A stretch of 64,000 nt of DNA from Erwinia persicina NBRC 102418 (GCF_001571305.1 NZ_BCTN01000012.1:1-64000), one strand, 5' to 3'. Positions 10,842 to 21,134 are shown, numbered from the stretch's first letter. Notes: generated by a model not told the origin, from the letters alone. Translations and numbers: made by a program.

Positions 10842-11720
10842 ATGAACGAAAAAATTTTTTCACTGCCGGTGATTAACCAGATTACTCCTTATCTCTCCCA
10901 GCGACAGATGGGCGACCTGCCCGTGGTGGTGGTGGCACATCCTAAAGTGCGTGCCGCGGTGACGCTACAGGGCGCGCAACTTATTGCCTGGCAGCCTGCC
11001 GGTGAAAAACCCGTCATCTGGTTAAGCGATAAAACGGCGTGGACACCGGGCAAGGCGATTCGCGGCGGCGTGCCGATCTGCTGGCCATGGTTCGGTCCCG
11101 CCGGTGAACCGGCACACGGCTTTGCCCGCACGCTCCCGTGGAACTTAACGGCGCATGATGAAAATGAGAGCAGCGTGATGCTGACCTTTGAATTAAAGAG
11201 CAGCGAACAAAGCAGGAAACTGTGGCCGCACGACTTTACGCTTCTTGCCCGCTTCCGCCTGGGTGACCGCTGTGAAATTGAGCTTGAAGCCCACGGAGAC
11301 TTTGAAGCCACCGCCGCCCTGCACAGCTATTTTGCCGTGGCAGATATAGACGGCGTGGAAGTCAGCGGCCTGGGGCAGAGTTATATCGACAAGGTGAATA
11401 ACGGCGTTACCGGCACCTCTGCGGACGGTAAGCAGACCTACCCTCAGCGCATCGACCGTATCTATACTCAACCTTCAGACTGCAGCGTGATTGAGGATAA
11501 GACCGGGCAGCGGGTCATTGAAGTACATCATCACTATCAAAGTGACGTTGTCACATGGAACCCCGGAGCTGAACTCTCCTGTAGCATGGGAGACATGGCG
11601 AATGAGGGCTTTAAAACGATGGTCTGCGTTGAAACGGCACATGTCAGCAAACCCATGATCAGCGCGGGTGAGCAACCCGCCCGCCTGGCCACCACCTTCC
11701 GCGTGCGTAACAGGCGTTGA
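10842..11720 (+). CDS. yeaD: D-hexose-6-phosphate mutarotase YeaD
   Basis: A putative glucose-6-phosphate 1-epimerase of the galactose-mutarotase-like fold, interconverting the anomers of hexose 6-phosphates. The product has 292 residues, compared with 294 for E. coli YeaD. RGGVPICWPWFG, AHGFART and LHSYFAV are conserved family segments containing the active-site histidines. Two ATGs are adjacent (10839 and 10842). I prefer the second because the AGAAGG motif is then 7 bases away and the protein aligns as MNEKIF with MIKKIF. Its place after gapA fits a role in glycolysis. The role is known for the family and was not shown here. Confidence 0.92.
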   Translation: MNEKIFSLPVINQITPYLSQRQMGDLPVVVVAHPKVRAAVTLQGAQLIAWQPAGEKPVIWLSDKTAWTPGKAIRGGVPICWPWFGPAGEPAHGFARTLPWNLTAHDENESSVMLTFELKSSEQSRKLWPHDFTLLARFRLGDRCEIELEAHGDFEATAALHSYFAVADIDGVEVSGLGQSYIDKVNNGVTGTSADGKQTYPQRIDRIYTQPSDCSVIEDKTGQRVIEVHHHYQSDVVTWNPGAELSCSMGDMANEGFKTMVCVETAHVSKPMISAGEQPARLATTFRVRNRR

Positions 11721-11747
11721 GCATTATCGCTGCCCGGTCATGGTGCT

Positions 11748-12599
11748 TCAGACAACGTCCAGTGGCAGCTTTGAAGTGGGGGGTGGAAAAGCCTGATTCA
11801 TCAGCGCCAGCTCCTCACTGCTGAGTGAGACGTCCAGCGCAGCGGCATTGTCGTCCACGTGCGCGACAGTGCCTGCTTTCGGGATAGCCATCACCCCTTC
11901 TTTACGGATCACCCATGCCAGCAGCAGACGGACGACGCTGATGCCCTTCTGCCGGGCCATGTCGAGAAGCAGGGGATGGTTCATCAGTTCACTGCGCAGT
12001 CGTCCCGCCTGCGCCAGTGGGCAGTAAGCCATCACCGGCATTGCCAGTTGCTGGCACTCTGGCAGCAAATCATACTCAATCCCCCGCGAGCCAAGATGGT
12101 AAAGCACCTGATTGGTCGCACAGCGCCCGCCCCCGTCCTCGGCCAGTAACTCCTGCAGATCGTCCGTATCAAAATTCGACACGCCCCAGCGACGGATCTT
12201 ACCCTGCTGCTGCAGGGCTATCATGGCGCGTATTGTCTCTTCCAGGGGAATGTTACCGCGCCAGTGCAGCAGATAAAGATCGAGATAGTCGGTATTTAAG
12301 CGTGTCAGACTGCGTTCACAGGCTTCAACCGCATCAACCACACTGGCATTCCACGGATAGACTTTTGACACCACAAACGCGCGATCGCGACGCCCTTCAA
12401 GGGCCTTCCCCACCACCCGTTCGGCCCCGCCATCAGCGTACATTTCCGCCGTGTCAATCAGCGTCAGCCCGCGTTCAAGGCCGGCCTGCAGCGCGGCCAC
12501 TTCCTGACCTTGCTGACCCGCGTCTTCTCCCATAAACCAGGTGCCCTGGCCTATCGCAGGCAAAACGGTACCATCGGCAAAAGTAATTTTCCGGTTCAT
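11748..12599 (-). CDS. yeaE: Aldo/keto reductase YeaE
   Basis: An NADPH-dependent aldo/keto reductase. The E. coli counterpart reduces methylglyoxal. The product has 283 residues, compared with 284 for E. coli YeaE. The catalytic tetrad segments are visible: D in LTLIDTAEMYADGG, the Tyr in the same segment, K in VVSKVYPW and H in LDLYLLHWRG. SPLAQAGRL-type and GVMAIPKA segments bind the cofactor. It ends in LDVV as in E. coli. It is convergent with yeaD and lies downstream of the mipA terminator. Confidence 0.94.
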   Translation of the reverse strand: MNRKITFADGTVLPAIGQGTWFMGEDAGQQGQEVAALQAGLERGLTLIDTAEMYADGGAERVVGKALEGRRDRAFVVSKVYPWNASVVDAVEACERSLTRLNTDYLDLYLLHWRGNIPLEETIRAMIALQQQGKIRRWGVSNFDTDDLQELLAEDGGGRCATNQVLYHLGSRGIEYDLLPECQQLAMPVMAYCPLAQAGRLRSELMNHPLLLDMARQKGISVVRLLLAWVIRKEGVMAIPKAGTVAHVDDNAAALDVSLSSEELALMNQAFPPPTSKLPLDVV

Positions 12600-12639
12600 T
12601 CGACTCTCCGTGCACGGTTTTAGCGCAGTTCATCTGACA

Positions 12640-12664
12640 AAAAGGGCGCAGAGCGCCCTTTTTT
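12640..12664 (-). terminator. Terminator of mipA (symmetrical)
   Basis: Arms AAAAGGGCGC and GCGCCCTTTT surround a 3-base loop, with A and T runs on both sides. It lies 19 bases after the mipA stop, so its main role is to end mipA, although it could work in both directions. Confidence 0.85.
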
Positions 12665-12682
12665 GGTGCAGAGCGATCAACC

Positions 12683-13432
12683 TCAGAAGGTATAGCTTAC
12701 GCCGGTCCACAACAGCATTTGTGAACTGGTATCGACCATCGGGCTGTCTTTGATCTCATCACCCAGGCGGCTGTAACGGCCAGCCAGCGTGGCATTCCAG
12801 TGTTCACTGATGTTCCAGCCGGCGGTCAGCTCAACGTACGGGCTCCAGCTGCTGTCCGGATCGTAGCGATCCAGACCGCTGCGTCGTGATTCCGCAGACG
12901 AGATACCGTAATAATAGTTGTTCTGATTGGCGCTGCTCCACAATGCGCCAATCCCTGGTGTCAGGCTGAACTGGCCGAACTCGAAGCGATAAAGGTAGGT
13001 CAGATCCCAGATAATGCCGTTGCTGTTATCGAGCATATCCCCCACCAGCGTGGTGCGGACAATACCCCAGTCAGCGCTGTGACGGTAAGCCACACCGCCC
13101 ATCAGAGTCATATGACGCTTACTCAATGACTTCATGTCACCGTCATCGGCGTCATCAGGATCGTAATTTTGCGGTGAGCCCAGCACGGTCAGAGAAAGCT
13201 GATCCTGCTGGTCTTTCCACAGATAGTAACCCGCCTGAAGACTGCGAATATAGAAGCTGTCCCCTTCGTAGTTAATGATCGGTACAGGGTAGTAACGATC
13301 CTGCCCACTTTTATAGGGGCTCTGGCTATAAAGAAGTGATGCGCCCAGCGTCAGCGGGTTAGCTTGTGCGAGGGGTGCAGCAAAACAGACAGGTATCAGA
13401 ACAGTTAGCGCTGTAAGTTTGAATTGGTTCAC
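12683..13432 (-). CDS. mipA: MltA-interacting protein MipA (OmpV family)
   Basis: An outer-membrane beta-barrel protein that in E. coli scaffolds the lytic transglycosylase MltA and the synthase PBP1B. The product has 249 residues, compared with 248 in E. coli. A signal peptide (about residues 1-24, ending AAPLAQA) precedes NPLTLGASLLYSQSPYKSG. Alternating amphipathic strands and a final aromatic residue (GVSYTF) mark an outer-membrane barrel recognised by the Bam machinery. It is divergent from yeaG over a 430-base gap. Confidence 0.92.
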   Translation of the reverse strand: MNQFKLTALTVLIPVCFAAPLAQANPLTLGASLLYSQSPYKSGQDRYYPVPIINYEGDSFYIRSLQAGYYLWKDQQDQLSLTVLGSPQNYDPDDADDGDMKSLSKRHMTLMGGVAYRHSADWGIVRTTLVGDMLDNSNGIIWDLTYLYRFEFGQFSLTPGIGALWSSANQNNYYYGISSAESRRSGLDRYDPDSSWSPYVELTAGWNISEHWNATLAGRYSRLGDEIKDSPMVDTSSQMLLWTGVSYTF

Positions 13433-13665
13433 AATTTATTCATTCCATTAATATAACAATCAACTAAACATTTTAAACAGTATGGGCGAAATGAGTCATA
13501 AATTCACATCATTCGTAGCACATATAATCAATTACCGACGCCATGCCTGACGTCTGGAGTTGTTGTTATTTTTTTATAAAGCCCTGTCAGGCCGCATCAC
13601 ACAAGGCATTTGTTTTGCTGATTTATGACTTTGTTATTGAAATTTCATCGAAAATGGCTGGCAGG

Positions 13666-13681
13666 TCAGGAAATTTCCTGA
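13666..13681. repeat. 16-bp palindrome upstream of yeaG promoter
   Basis: TCAGGAAATTTCCTGA is a perfect inverted repeat about 85-100 bases before the -24 element of the yeaG promoter. That is a typical distance for a sigma-54 enhancer site. It does not match the NtrC consensus well, so the binding protein is unknown. Confidence 0.45.
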
Positions 13682-13765
13682 ATGCGATCTACGCTTAATT
13701 ATAAGACGCTAAATTCCAACGAGTAGAGTGAGCGGCAATGTTGTGTAGCCCGATAGCAAGTCAGG

Positions 13766-13782
13766 TTGGCATAAGGGTTGCT
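13766..13782 (+). promoter_or_regulatory. Sigma-54 promoter of yeaG
   Basis: TTGGCATAAGGGTTGCT has the invariant GG (13768-13769) and GC (13780-13781) ten bases apart, matching the -24/-12 consensus. Transcription would start near 13793, about 70 bases before the yeaG ATG. E. coli yeaGH is known to be nitrogen-starvation (NtrC, sigma-54) and sigma-S responsive, so this agrees with established control. Confidence 0.75.
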
Positions 13783-13862
13783 GTACTCACTTAAGTTCCT
13801 TCAGGAGCTCGCTCTTCTTAGGCTCCTGGTACCTGTGCTAAAAAAGAAAGGACGGGCATCCC

Positions 13863-15797
13863 ATGAATATATTCGATCACTATCGTCAGCGTTATGAAGC
13901 TGCCAAGGACGAAGAGTTCACACTGCAGGAGTTTCTGACCATCTGTCGCCAGGATCGCAGTGCCTACGCCAACGCGGCAGAGCGACTGTTGATGGCCATT
14001 GGAGAGCCAGTGATGGTTGATACCGCGCTGGAGCCCCGGCTTTCCCGGCTGTTCTCAAACCGTGTAGTGGCCCGTTATCCAGCGTTTGAAGAGTTTTATG
14101 GCATGGAAGATGCCATTGAACAGATCGTTTCCTACCTGAAACACGCGGCACAGGGGCTGGAAGAGAAGAAACAGATCCTCTACCTGCTGGGGCCCGTCGG
14201 CGGAGGGAAATCTTCCCTCGCTGAACGTCTGAAATCTCTGATGCAGCGCGTGCCAATTTATGTGCTGACGGCGGACGGGGAACGCAGTCCGGTGAATGAC
14301 CATCCGCTCTGCCTGTTCAATCCGCAGGAGGACGCCAATATTCTGGAAAAAGAGTACGGCGTACCGCGCCGCTACCTTGGCACAATTATGTCGCCGTGGG
14401 CGGCAAAACGCCTGCACGATTTCGGCGGCGATATCACCCGCTTTAAAGTCGTTAAAGTGTGGCCATCCATTCTGGAACAGGTTGCAATAGCAAAAACAGA
14501 GCCCGGAGATGAGAACAACCAGGACATCTCTGCCCTGGTGGGTAAAGTGGATATCCGTAAGCTGGAAAATCACGCGCAGAACGATCCGGATGCTTACGGC
14601 TACTCCGGGGCGCTGTGCCGGGCCAATCAGGGCATCATGGAATTCGTGGAGATGTTTAAAGCGCCGATTAAGGTGCTGCATCCCCTGCTGACGGCAACGC
14701 AGGAAGGGAATTACAACGGAACAGAGGGGATCTCAGCCCTGCCGTTCAACGGGATTATTCTGGCACACTCCAATGAATCAGAATGGGTGACTTTCCGTAA
14801 TAATAAAAACAATGAGGCCTTCCTTGACCGTGTTTACATTGTCAAAGTCCCTTACTGCCTGCGGGTATCGGAAGAGATTAAGATTTACGACAAACTGCTG
14901 GTGAACAGCGAACTGACCCACGCACCGTGCGCGCCGGGCACGCTGGAAACCCTGGCCCGTTTCTCGATTCTGTCGCGCCTGAAAGAACCTGAAAACTCCA
15001 GCACCTATTCGAAGATGCGCGTGTATGACGGGGAAAGCCTGAAAGATACCGATCCTAAGTCGAAATCTTATCAGGAGTACCGCGATTATGCGGGCGTGGA
15101 CGAGGGGATGAACGGTTTATCCACGCGCTTTGCCTTTAAAATTCTTTCCCGTGTGTTTAACTTTGACCACGCTGAGGTAGCGGCAAACCCGGTCCACCTG
15201 TTTTATGTGCTCGAACAGCAAATCGATCGCGAACAGTTCCCACAGGAACAGGCTGAAAAATATCTTGAGCATCTGAAAGGTTACCTGATCCCAAAATACG
15301 CTGAGTTTATTGGTAAGGAGATCCAGACGGCTTACCTGGAGTCTTATTCCGAGTACGGCCAGAATATCTTCGATCGCTACGTCACTTACGCGGATTTCTG
15401 GATCCAGGATCAGGAGTACCGCGACCCGGATACCGGCCAGCTGTTTGACCGTGAGTCCCTGAACGCGGAGCTGGAAAAAATCGAGAAGCCAGCGGGGATC
15501 AGTAACCCGAAAGATTTCCGTAATGAGATCGTCAACTTTGTGCTGCGTGCCCGGGCGCATAATAATGGCCGGAATCCGAACTGGACCAGCTATGAGAAAC
15601 TCCGCACCGTTATTGAGAAGAAAATGTTCTCGAACACCGAGGAGCTGCTGCCGGTTATCTCCTTTAACGCGAAAACATCCACCGATGAGCAGAAAAAACA
15701 CGACGATTTTGTCGACCGTATGATGGAGAAAGGCTACACACGTAAACAGGTTCGCTTGCTGTGTGAATGGTATTTGCGCGTGAGAAAATCATCCTGA
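13863..15797 (+). CDS. yeaG: PrkA-family serine protein kinase YeaG
   Basis: A stress- and starvation-induced protein kinase with an AAA-type N-terminal domain and a C-terminal kinase-like (PrkA) domain. The product has 644 residues, identical in length to E. coli YeaG. Walker A is G110-PVGGGKSS-118 and is followed by a conserved FEEFYG-containing entry segment. An AGGACGGG motif precedes the ATG. It is followed after 70 bases by yeaH, and the two are one operon in E. coli. YeaG/YeaH affect survival under sustained nitrogen starvation there. A sigma-54 promoter lies upstream. Confidence 0.97.
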   Translation: MNIFDHYRQRYEAAKDEEFTLQEFLTICRQDRSAYANAAERLLMAIGEPVMVDTALEPRLSRLFSNRVVARYPAFEEFYGMEDAIEQIVSYLKHAAQGLEEKKQILYLLGPVGGGKSSLAERLKSLMQRVPIYVLTADGERSPVNDHPLCLFNPQEDANILEKEYGVPRRYLGTIMSPWAAKRLHDFGGDITRFKVVKVWPSILEQVAIAKTEPGDENNQDISALVGKVDIRKLENHAQNDPDAYGYSGALCRANQGIMEFVEMFKAPIKVLHPLLTATQEGNYNGTEGISALPFNGIILAHSNESEWVTFRNNKNNEAFLDRVYIVKVPYCLRVSEEIKIYDKLLVNSELTHAPCAPGTLETLARFSILSRLKEPENSSTYSKMRVYDGESLKDTDPKSKSYQEYRDYAGVDEGMNGLSTRFAFKILSRVFNFDHAEVAANPVHLFYVLEQQIDREQFPQEQAEKYLEHLKGYLIPKYAEFIGKEIQTAYLESYSEYGQNIFDRYVTYADFWIQDQEYRDPDTGQLFDRESLNAELEKIEKPAGISNPKDFRNEIVNFVLRARAHNNGRNPNWTSYEKLRTVIEKKMFSNTEELLPVISFNAKTSTDEQKKHDDFVDRMMEKGYTRKQVRLLCEWYLRVRKSS

Positions 15798-15867
15798 TTC
15801 GGAAGTCGCACCCGTCCGGGCCCGGGCAGCACAGGGGGGCCGGACGGCAACACTGTTTGGGGGAGCT

Positions 15868-17148
15868 ATGGCCTATTTTATCGATCGGCGTCTTAACGGT
15901 AAAAACAAAAGCGCAGTGAACCGACAGCGCTTTTTGCGCCGCTATAAATCGCAAATCAAACAGTCGATTTCCGAGGCCATCAACAAGCGTTCGGTGACTG
16001 ACGTAGACAGCGGTGAATCCGTCTCTATTCCTGTGGAAGATATCAACGAACCGGGATTTCATCAGGGCCGGGGCGGCGAGCGCCATCGTGTTCATCCCGG
16101 TAATGACCATTTTGTACAAAATGACCGTGTTGAACGCCCTCAGGGCGGTGGCGGCGGGAGCGGAAGCGGCCAGGGCAATGCCGGAAAAGATGGTGAAGGT
16201 CAGGATGAATTTGTTTTTAATATTTCCAAAGATGAATACCTGGATCTCCTGTTCGAGGATCTGGCCCTGCCAAATCTGAAAAAGAACCAGCACCGCCAGC
16301 TCAATGAGTATAAGACCCACCGGGCCGGATATACCGCGAATGGCGTGCCTGCCAATATCAGCGTGGTACGCTCACTGCAGAATTCGCTGGCGCGCCGTAC
16401 CGCGATGACGGCGGGTAAACGTCGTCTGCTGGCTGAGCTTGAAGCCTCACTGCTGCGGGTGGAAAACAGTGAACCGGCGCAACTGCTGGAAGAGGAACGG
16501 CTCAGGCAGGAAATTGAGGAACTGCGCGCCCGCATCAAACGCGTCCCCTTCATTGATACGTTTGATCTGCGCTATAAGAACTTTGAAAAACGACCGGAAC
16601 CTTCCAGCCAGGCGGTGATGTTCTGCCTGATGGATGTTTCAGGCTCGATGGATCAGGCCACTAAGGATATGGCTAAGCGCTTTTATATTCTGCTGTATTT
16701 GTTCCTCAGCCGGACGTATAAGAACGTTGATGTGGTGTATATTCGCCACCATACGCAGGCAAAAGAGGTCGACGAACAGGAGTTTTTCTACTCGCAGGAA
16801 ACCGGCGGGACGATTGTCTCCAGCGCACTCAAACTGATGGATGAAGTGGTGAAGGAACGTTACGATCCGGCCCAGTGGAACATCTATGCGGCTCAGGCAT
16901 CGGATGGCGACAACTGGGCAGACGATTCTCCTCTGTGCCATGAAATTCTGGCGAAGAGTATCCTGCCGGTGGTTCGTTACTACAGCTACATAGAAATCAC
17001 CCGGCGCGCCCATCAGACGCTGTGGCGCGAATATGAACATCTGCAATCCACCTTTGACAACTTTGCCATACAGCATATTCGTGAGCCGGAAGATATCTAT
17101 CCGGTGTTCCGTGCCCTGTTCCATAAACAGGTCGAAGAAAAATACTGA
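15868..17148 (+). CDS. yeaH: YeaH, DUF444 VWA-like protein
   Basis: The partner gene of yeaG, 426 residues (427 in E. coli). An N-terminal region rich in Arg/Lys is followed by a Gly/Ser-rich low-complexity linker (about 93-112), a charged helical part (about 185-225) and a VWA-like domain. Its MIDAS-type motif DVSGS is at 256-260 and suggests metal-dependent protein binding. PrkA, DUF444 and SpoVR proteins form a widespread set whose biochemical role is unsettled. The ribosome site is GGGGGAG before the ATG. Confidence 0.96.
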   Translation: MAYFIDRRLNGKNKSAVNRQRFLRRYKSQIKQSISEAINKRSVTDVDSGESVSIPVEDINEPGFHQGRGGERHRVHPGNDHFVQNDRVERPQGGGGGSGSGQGNAGKDGEGQDEFVFNISKDEYLDLLFEDLALPNLKKNQHRQLNEYKTHRAGYTANGVPANISVVRSLQNSLARRTAMTAGKRRLLAELEASLLRVENSEPAQLLEEERLRQEIEELRARIKRVPFIDTFDLRYKNFEKRPEPSSQAVMFCLMDVSGSMDQATKDMAKRFYILLYLFLSRTYKNVDVVYIRHHTQAKEVDEQEFFYSQETGGTIVSSALKLMDEVVKERYDPAQWNIYAAQASDGDNWADDSPLCHEILAKSILPVVRYYSYIEITRRAHQTLWREYEHLQSTFDNFAIQHIREPEDIYPVFRALFHKQVEEKY

Positions 17149-17155
17149 TCCTGCC

Positions 17156-17181
17156 CTCAGCCGGCGCCCCTGTCGGCTGAG
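17156..17181 (+). terminator. Weak hairpin after yeaH
   Basis: CTCAGCCG and CGGCTGAG pair perfectly around a 10-base loop just after the yeaH stop. Only a short CTATTT follows, so termination would be inefficient or Rho-assisted. Confidence 0.4.
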
Positions 17182-17483
17182 CTATTTCCACCCTCGCTTC
17201 GCATTAATAGCTGACCAGCAGCTGACACGTGGCATAATGTCTATTGTCAGCAGTGTTATCGCGTTTTAACCCCGTTTACTCAATGGCTCAGCGCTAATTC
17301 GTTAATTAAAGGCCATTTTGGTGACACTCAGCGGCATTTACTTCTGTCTGTTTTACGATATTTTATCCACACTGATATTTTTTCTGTCTGCACACGACGT
17401 GCGTTCAGATTTTGACCCTTTACCGGGGCGTTCCCCGCCCTGGTGAAACCGGTTTTTTTTACACGTCACAGGAGAGGTGCCTT
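17182..17483. other. yeaH-nhaP2 intergenic region
   Basis: About 300 bases with no coding frame I accept. It must hold the nhaP2 promoter, and I could not fix its position. The last bases carry the strong AGGAGAGG ribosome-binding site at 17470-17477 that decides the nhaP2 start. In E. coli nhaP2 is not next to yeaH, so this is a genome-order junction. Confidence 0.45.
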
Positions 17484-19211
17484 TTGGAAGCCAGCGCGAT
17501 TTATAGTCTGTTTATTATTGGTTCTGTGCTGGTTGCGTCGAGCATTCTCCTGAGTTCCTTTTCCTCCCGGCTGGGCATTCCGATTCTGGTGATCTTCCTG
17601 GTGCTGGGCATGCTGGCCGGTGTTGATGGCATCGGCGGGATTGCATTTGATAACTATCCCGCCGCCTATCTGATCAGTAACCTTGCGCTGGCCGTGATCC
17701 TGCTGGATGGAGGGATGCGTACTCAGGCCAGCTCCTTCAAAGTGGCGTTAGGTCCTGCACTGTCGCTGGCTACGGTGGGCGTGCTGATCACCGCCGGTCT
17801 GACCGGGCTGGCCGCGGCCTGGCTGTTCGATCTCAATCTGATGAACGGTTTTCTGGTTGGCGCCATTATCGGCTCCACGGATGCCGCTGCGGTATTTTCT
17901 CTGCTGGGTGGTAAAGGACTGAACGAGCGCGTCAGTGCCACGCTGGAAATTGAGTCCGGCAGCAACGACCCGATGGCTGTCTTCCTCACCATCACCCTGA
18001 TTGAGATGATTCAGAATGGTGAAAGCGGCTTAAGCTGGATGTTTGTCGTGCATCTGGTGCAGCAGTTTGGCCTGGGCATCGTGCTCGGTCTGGGCGGCGG
18101 CTGGGCCCTGTTGCAGCTGATTAACCGCGTCTCTCTGGCGAGCGGCCTCTATCCTCTGCTCGCCGTCAGCGGCGGTATTCTGGTGTTTGCGCTGACTACC
18201 GTACTGGAAGGCAGCGGTATCCTGGCCGTTTATCTCTGTGGTTACGTACTGGGCAACCGGCCGATCCGCAACCGGCATGGCATTCTGCAAACCTTCGATG
18301 GTATGGCCTGGCTGAGCCAGATTGGCATGTTCCTGGTTCTTGGTCTGCTGGTCAATCCGACGGACCTCTGGCATATCGCCATCCCTGCCACCCTCCTGTC
18401 GCTCTGCCTGATTCTGGTTGCCCGCCCGCTGTCCGTGATGATCGGACTGCTGCCGTTTCGCGGCTTCAATATCCGCGAGAGGGTATTCATCAGCTGGGTC
18501 GGGCTTCGTGGTGCAGTGCCGATCATCCTCGCGGTCTTCCCGATGATGGCGGGGCTGCCCCATGCTTCACTGTTCTTTAATATCGCGTTCTTCGTTGTGC
18601 TGGTGTCGCTGATGGTACAGGGAACCTCATTGGGCTGGGCGGCGCGCAAGGCGCGCGTGGTGGTGCCGCCGATGGCCTCGCCCATTTCACGCGTGGGCCT
18701 TGATATCCACCCGGAAAACCCGTGGGAGCAGTTTGTTTATCAACTCAGCGCGGATAAGTGGTGTGTGGGTGCCGCGCTGCGCGACCTCGTGATGCCGCGG
18801 GAAACGCGCATTGCTGCCCTGTTCCGTGACAACCTGCTGTTGCACCCAACGGGCAGCACACGCCTGAGAGAGAACGATGTACTTTGCGTCATTGGTCGTG
18901 AGCGCGATCTCCCGGCGCTGGGTAAGCTCTTCAGTCAATTGCCGCCAGTTTCACTCGATCAGCGCTTCTTTGGTGACTTTATTTTGCAGGCCGATGCCCG
19001 CCTGCATGATGTCTCAGAGATTTACGGTATTGAGCTGGATGAAGACGCCGACACGCATCAGACGCTGGGCCAGCTGGTGCTGGGCCTGATTGGTGGCGCG
19101 CCTGTCGTGGGTGACCAGGTGGAGTGGAAAAACATGATCTGGACGGTGGCAGAAAAAGAAGCCAATGAAATTGTGAAGATTGGCGTCAAGGTTCAGGAAG
19201 AGAAAGAATAA
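17484..19211 (+). CDS. nhaP2: K+/H+ antiporter NhaP2 (CvrA)
   Basis: A CPA1-type monovalent cation/proton antiporter of the inner membrane. I start at TTG 17484, six bases after AGGAGAGG, which gives 575 residues (578 in E. coli) beginning [M][19 protein letters not shown]. The upstream frame has no homology. About 12 membrane helices span residues 5-390, with the ion-site motif [12 protein letters not shown]. After them come a TrkA-C type regulatory domain ([19 protein letters not shown]) and a CorC-like tail. It is monocistronic with a strong hairpin downstream, and in E. coli its neighbour is dadX. Confidence 0.95.
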   Translation: MEASAIYSLFIIGSVLVASSILLSSFSSRLGIPILVIFLVLGMLAGVDGIGGIAFDNYPAAYLISNLALAVILLDGGMRTQASSFKVALGPALSLATVGVLITAGLTGLAAAWLFDLNLMNGFLVGAIIGSTDAAAVFSLLGGKGLNERVSATLEIESGSNDPMAVFLTITLIEMIQNGESGLSWMFVVHLVQQFGLGIVLGLGGGWALLQLINRVSLASGLYPLLAVSGGILVFALTTVLEGSGILAVYLCGYVLGNRPIRNRHGILQTFDGMAWLSQIGMFLVLGLLVNPTDLWHIAIPATLLSLCLILVARPLSVMIGLLPFRGFNIRERVFISWVGLRGAVPIILAVFPMMAGLPHASLFFNIAFFVVLVSLMVQGTSLGWAARKARVVVPPMASPISRVGLDIHPENPWEQFVYQLSADKWCVGAALRDLVMPRETRIAALFRDNLLLHPTGSTRLRENDVLCVIGRERDLPALGKLFSQLPPVSLDQRFFGDFILQADARLHDVSEIYGIELDEDADTHQTLGQLVLGLIGGAPVVGDQVEWKNMIWTVAEKEANEIVKIGVKVQEEKE

Positions 19212-19221
19212 CCCCCTCCGC

Positions 19222-19254
19222 ACCTCTGCCCGCTGTGAGCGGGCAGAGGTGCCT
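19222..19254 (+). terminator. Long hairpin after nhaP2
   Basis: A perfect 15-bp stem, GCACCTCTGCCCGCT with its complement, around a GTG loop. It begins 10 bases after the nhaP2 stop. Only CTGGTCTTT follows, so the U-tract is poor but the stem is very stable. Confidence 0.65.
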
Positions 19255-19403
19255 GGTCTTTAGAAAAAGTCTTAAAAGCCGACTATTTATCAATGTTTTT
19301 ATCAGATTCATCAATCCGCCTTTATTCATTTATCACGCTGTCATAATTTTTATTTATTACGTTCTGGTTAAGATTAATCTGCTGTTTGATTTTTCACCTG
19401 CTT

Positions 19404-19417
19404 TTAGGATTATCCTG
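19404..19417 (+). promoter_or_regulatory. RcsAB-box-like motif
   Basis: TAGGATTATCCTGT matches about 11 of 14 positions of the RcsAB consensus TRVGAAWAWTSYGR and contains the inverted repeat AGGAT-T-ATCCT. RcsAB boxes precede exopolysaccharide operons in related bacteria. Function here is inferred only. Confidence 0.3.
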
Positions 19418-19464
19418 TATTACCTAAAACAAATAACTCCGGCATACTCGAATCTTGATTATGC

Positions 19465-19478
19465 GGCGGAATAGCGTG
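19465..19478 (+). promoter_or_regulatory. Near-ops (RfaH-type) element
   Basis: GGCGGAATAGCGTG resembles the operon polarity suppressor core GGCGGTAGCGTG with two extra A bases in the middle. ops elements sit in leaders of polysaccharide operons. The insertion may abolish RfaH recruitment, so this could be a relic or a chance match. Confidence 0.25.
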
Positions 19479-19636
19479 GCACCCTCTTTAACCACCACTT
19501 CGCTGCCCCGAAACCGTAACGATAATGGCCACATCACGTCAGTCTGATAAACCCACAGGGGTTAATGTAGAGACGCCTTGATACGGGGATTGCCCTCGAC
19601 AGGTTATTGATTTCTCATTAAAAGAGAGCAGGCATT

Positions 19637-21106
19637 ATGGCAAGTACTCTGGTACTCAACGACAGCCGCCGTACGTTTAGCGGTACACGTAAGAATGTTA
19701 TTGCGAAAGTTGCGTTAAGTTTTTCAGATTTACTCTCAATCAATCTGGCCCTGTTTTTATCCGCTGCAACACTTCAGGGTATTTGGGGCACTCTGGATAT
19801 TTTTATCCCGCCCCAGGAAGTCGATATTCGTTTTATTGCGCAGTTCGTGATGTCGGTATTATGTACCGCCTGGTTCTGGATGCGTCTGCGACATTATACT
19901 TACCGCAAACCTTTCTGGTTTGAATTAAAAGAAATTATTAAAACGCTGGTCATTTTTTCACTGTTAGATCTGGCACTGATTGCGTTTTCCAAATGGGATT
20001 TTTCCCGCATGTTATGGAGCTTCACCTGGCTGTATGCCTTAATCCTGGTGCCCCTCCTGCGCTCCTGCGTCAAGAATGCCATCCTGAAAGCCGGGCAGTG
20101 GCAGAAACACACGATTATCATTGGTTCCGGTAAAAATGCCCGTGAAGCCTATGCGGCGCTGCAAAGTGAAGAGCTGCTGGGCTACGACGTTAAAGCGTTT
20201 GTCGCCGCTTCCGGGGAGAAGGACAGCGCGGAGTCGTTCAACGGCATTCCCGTAATCACCCATAAGGATATCGTCTGGGACAGCGTCGACCTGGATAACA
20301 CCCAGTTCATCGTTGCCATGGAGAACGACCAGCGCGCCAGTAGGGATAAATGGCTGAAGCTGCTGTCGAAGAAAAAATGTCGTTCTGTCTCAGTAGTGCC
20401 TACCCTGCGTGGCGTTCCCCTGTATGGCACCGACATGTCCTTTATCTTCAGCCATGAAGTGATGCTGCTGCGCGTCAGCAACAATCTGGCGAAACGCTCG
20501 TCGCGATTCCTCAAGCGTACCTTTGATGTCATCGTGGCCTCTTTACTGCTGCTGTTTCTGGCACCGGCCTTTGGCCTGATCTGCTGGATGGTCAGCCGTG
20601 ATGGCGGCAGCCCGATTTACGGCCATGAGCGCGTCGGCCAGGACGGTAAAAAGTTTAAATGCCTTAAATTCCGATCGATGGTGATGAACTCCAAAGAAGT
20701 GCTGGAAACGCTGCTGGCCACCAGCGAAGAGGCGCGGGCCGAATGGGATAAGGACTTCAAACTGAAGAACGATCCCCGCGTAACAAAGATCGGTTCGTTT
20801 ATGCGCAAGACCAGCCTGGACGAGCTGCCACAGCTGTGGAATGTGATCCGCGGAGAAATGAGTCTGGTGGGGCCGCGTCCGGTGATTGAGGCGGAGCTGG
20901 AACGGTACGCCGGGGATGTTGATTACTATCTGATGGCAAAACCTGGCATGACCGGACTGTGGCAGGTCAGTGGCCGCAATGATATCGATTATGATACCCG
21001 GGTTTACTTCGACTCCTGGTATGTCAAAAACTGGGCGCTATGGACAGATATTGCCATTCTGTTTAAAACCGCCGGGGTGGTGCTTCGCCGCGATGGTGCC
21101 TATTAA
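19637..21106 (+). CDS. wbaP: Undecaprenyl-phosphate sugar phosphotransferase (WbaP-like)
   Basis: A polyprenol-phosphate hexose-1-phosphate transferase, which starts assembly of exopolysaccharide or O-antigen repeat units by loading a sugar phosphate (often galactose) on the lipid carrier. The product has 489 residues. About four N-terminal helices (roughly 23-46, 65-82, 102-117, 127-142) are followed by a CoA-binding-like domain (TIIIGSGKNARE) and a re-entrant helix (KRTFDVIVASLLLLFL, from 293). The catalytic C-terminal domain has ERVGQDGKKFKCLKFRSM, TSLDELPQLWNVIRGEMSLVGPRP and PGMTGLWQVSGRN. No other polysaccharide gene lies nearby. WcaJ, AmsG or CpsA are equally possible labels. Confidence 0.85.
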   Translation: MASTLVLNDSRRTFSGTRKNVIAKVALSFSDLLSINLALFLSAATLQGIWGTLDIFIPPQEVDIRFIAQFVMSVLCTAWFWMRLRHYTYRKPFWFELKEIIKTLVIFSLLDLALIAFSKWDFSRMLWSFTWLYALILVPLLRSCVKNAILKAGQWQKHTIIIGSGKNAREAYAALQSEELLGYDVKAFVAASGEKDSAESFNGIPVITHKDIVWDSVDLDNTQFIVAMENDQRASRDKWLKLLSKKKCRSVSVVPTLRGVPLYGTDMSFIFSHEVMLLRVSNNLAKRSSRFLKRTFDVIVASLLLLFLAPAFGLICWMVSRDGGSPIYGHERVGQDGKKFKCLKFRSMVMNSKEVLETLLATSEEARAEWDKDFKLKNDPRVTKIGSFMRKTSLDELPQLWNVIRGEMSLVGPRPVIEAELERYAGDVDYYLMAKPGMTGLWQVSGRNDIDYDTRVYFDSWYVKNWALWTDIAILFKTAGVVLRRDGAY

Positions 21107-21134
21107 CCGGCGACCAACCGACTTTCCTTCTGCG

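Larger units (their letters stand above)
13433..13862. promoter_or_regulatory. mipA-yeaG divergent regulatory region
   Basis: A 430-base gap without a coding frame. The half next to mipA is AT-rich and must carry its promoter. In the yeaG half are a 16-bp palindrome (13666-13681), a sigma-54 promoter (13766-13782) and a leader of about 70 bases. The leader has a possible stem CAGGAGC (13802-13808) / GCTCCTG (13822-13828) before the yeaG ribosome-binding site. Confidence 0.6.
19255..19636. promoter_or_regulatory. AT-rich upstream region of wbaP-like gene
   Basis: About 380 AT-rich bases with no supported gene. It contains an RcsAB-like box (19404-19417) and a near-ops element (19465-19478), then a leader of about 160 bases before the wbaP ATG. 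The AT content is much higher than in the flanking genes. Confidence 0.4.

Noticed and set aside
19235-19474. Open frame of 79 codons after nhaP2 with hydrophobic residues
   Set aside because: It begins inside the nhaP2 terminator hairpin, lacks a ribosome site and reads AT-rich intergenic DNA.
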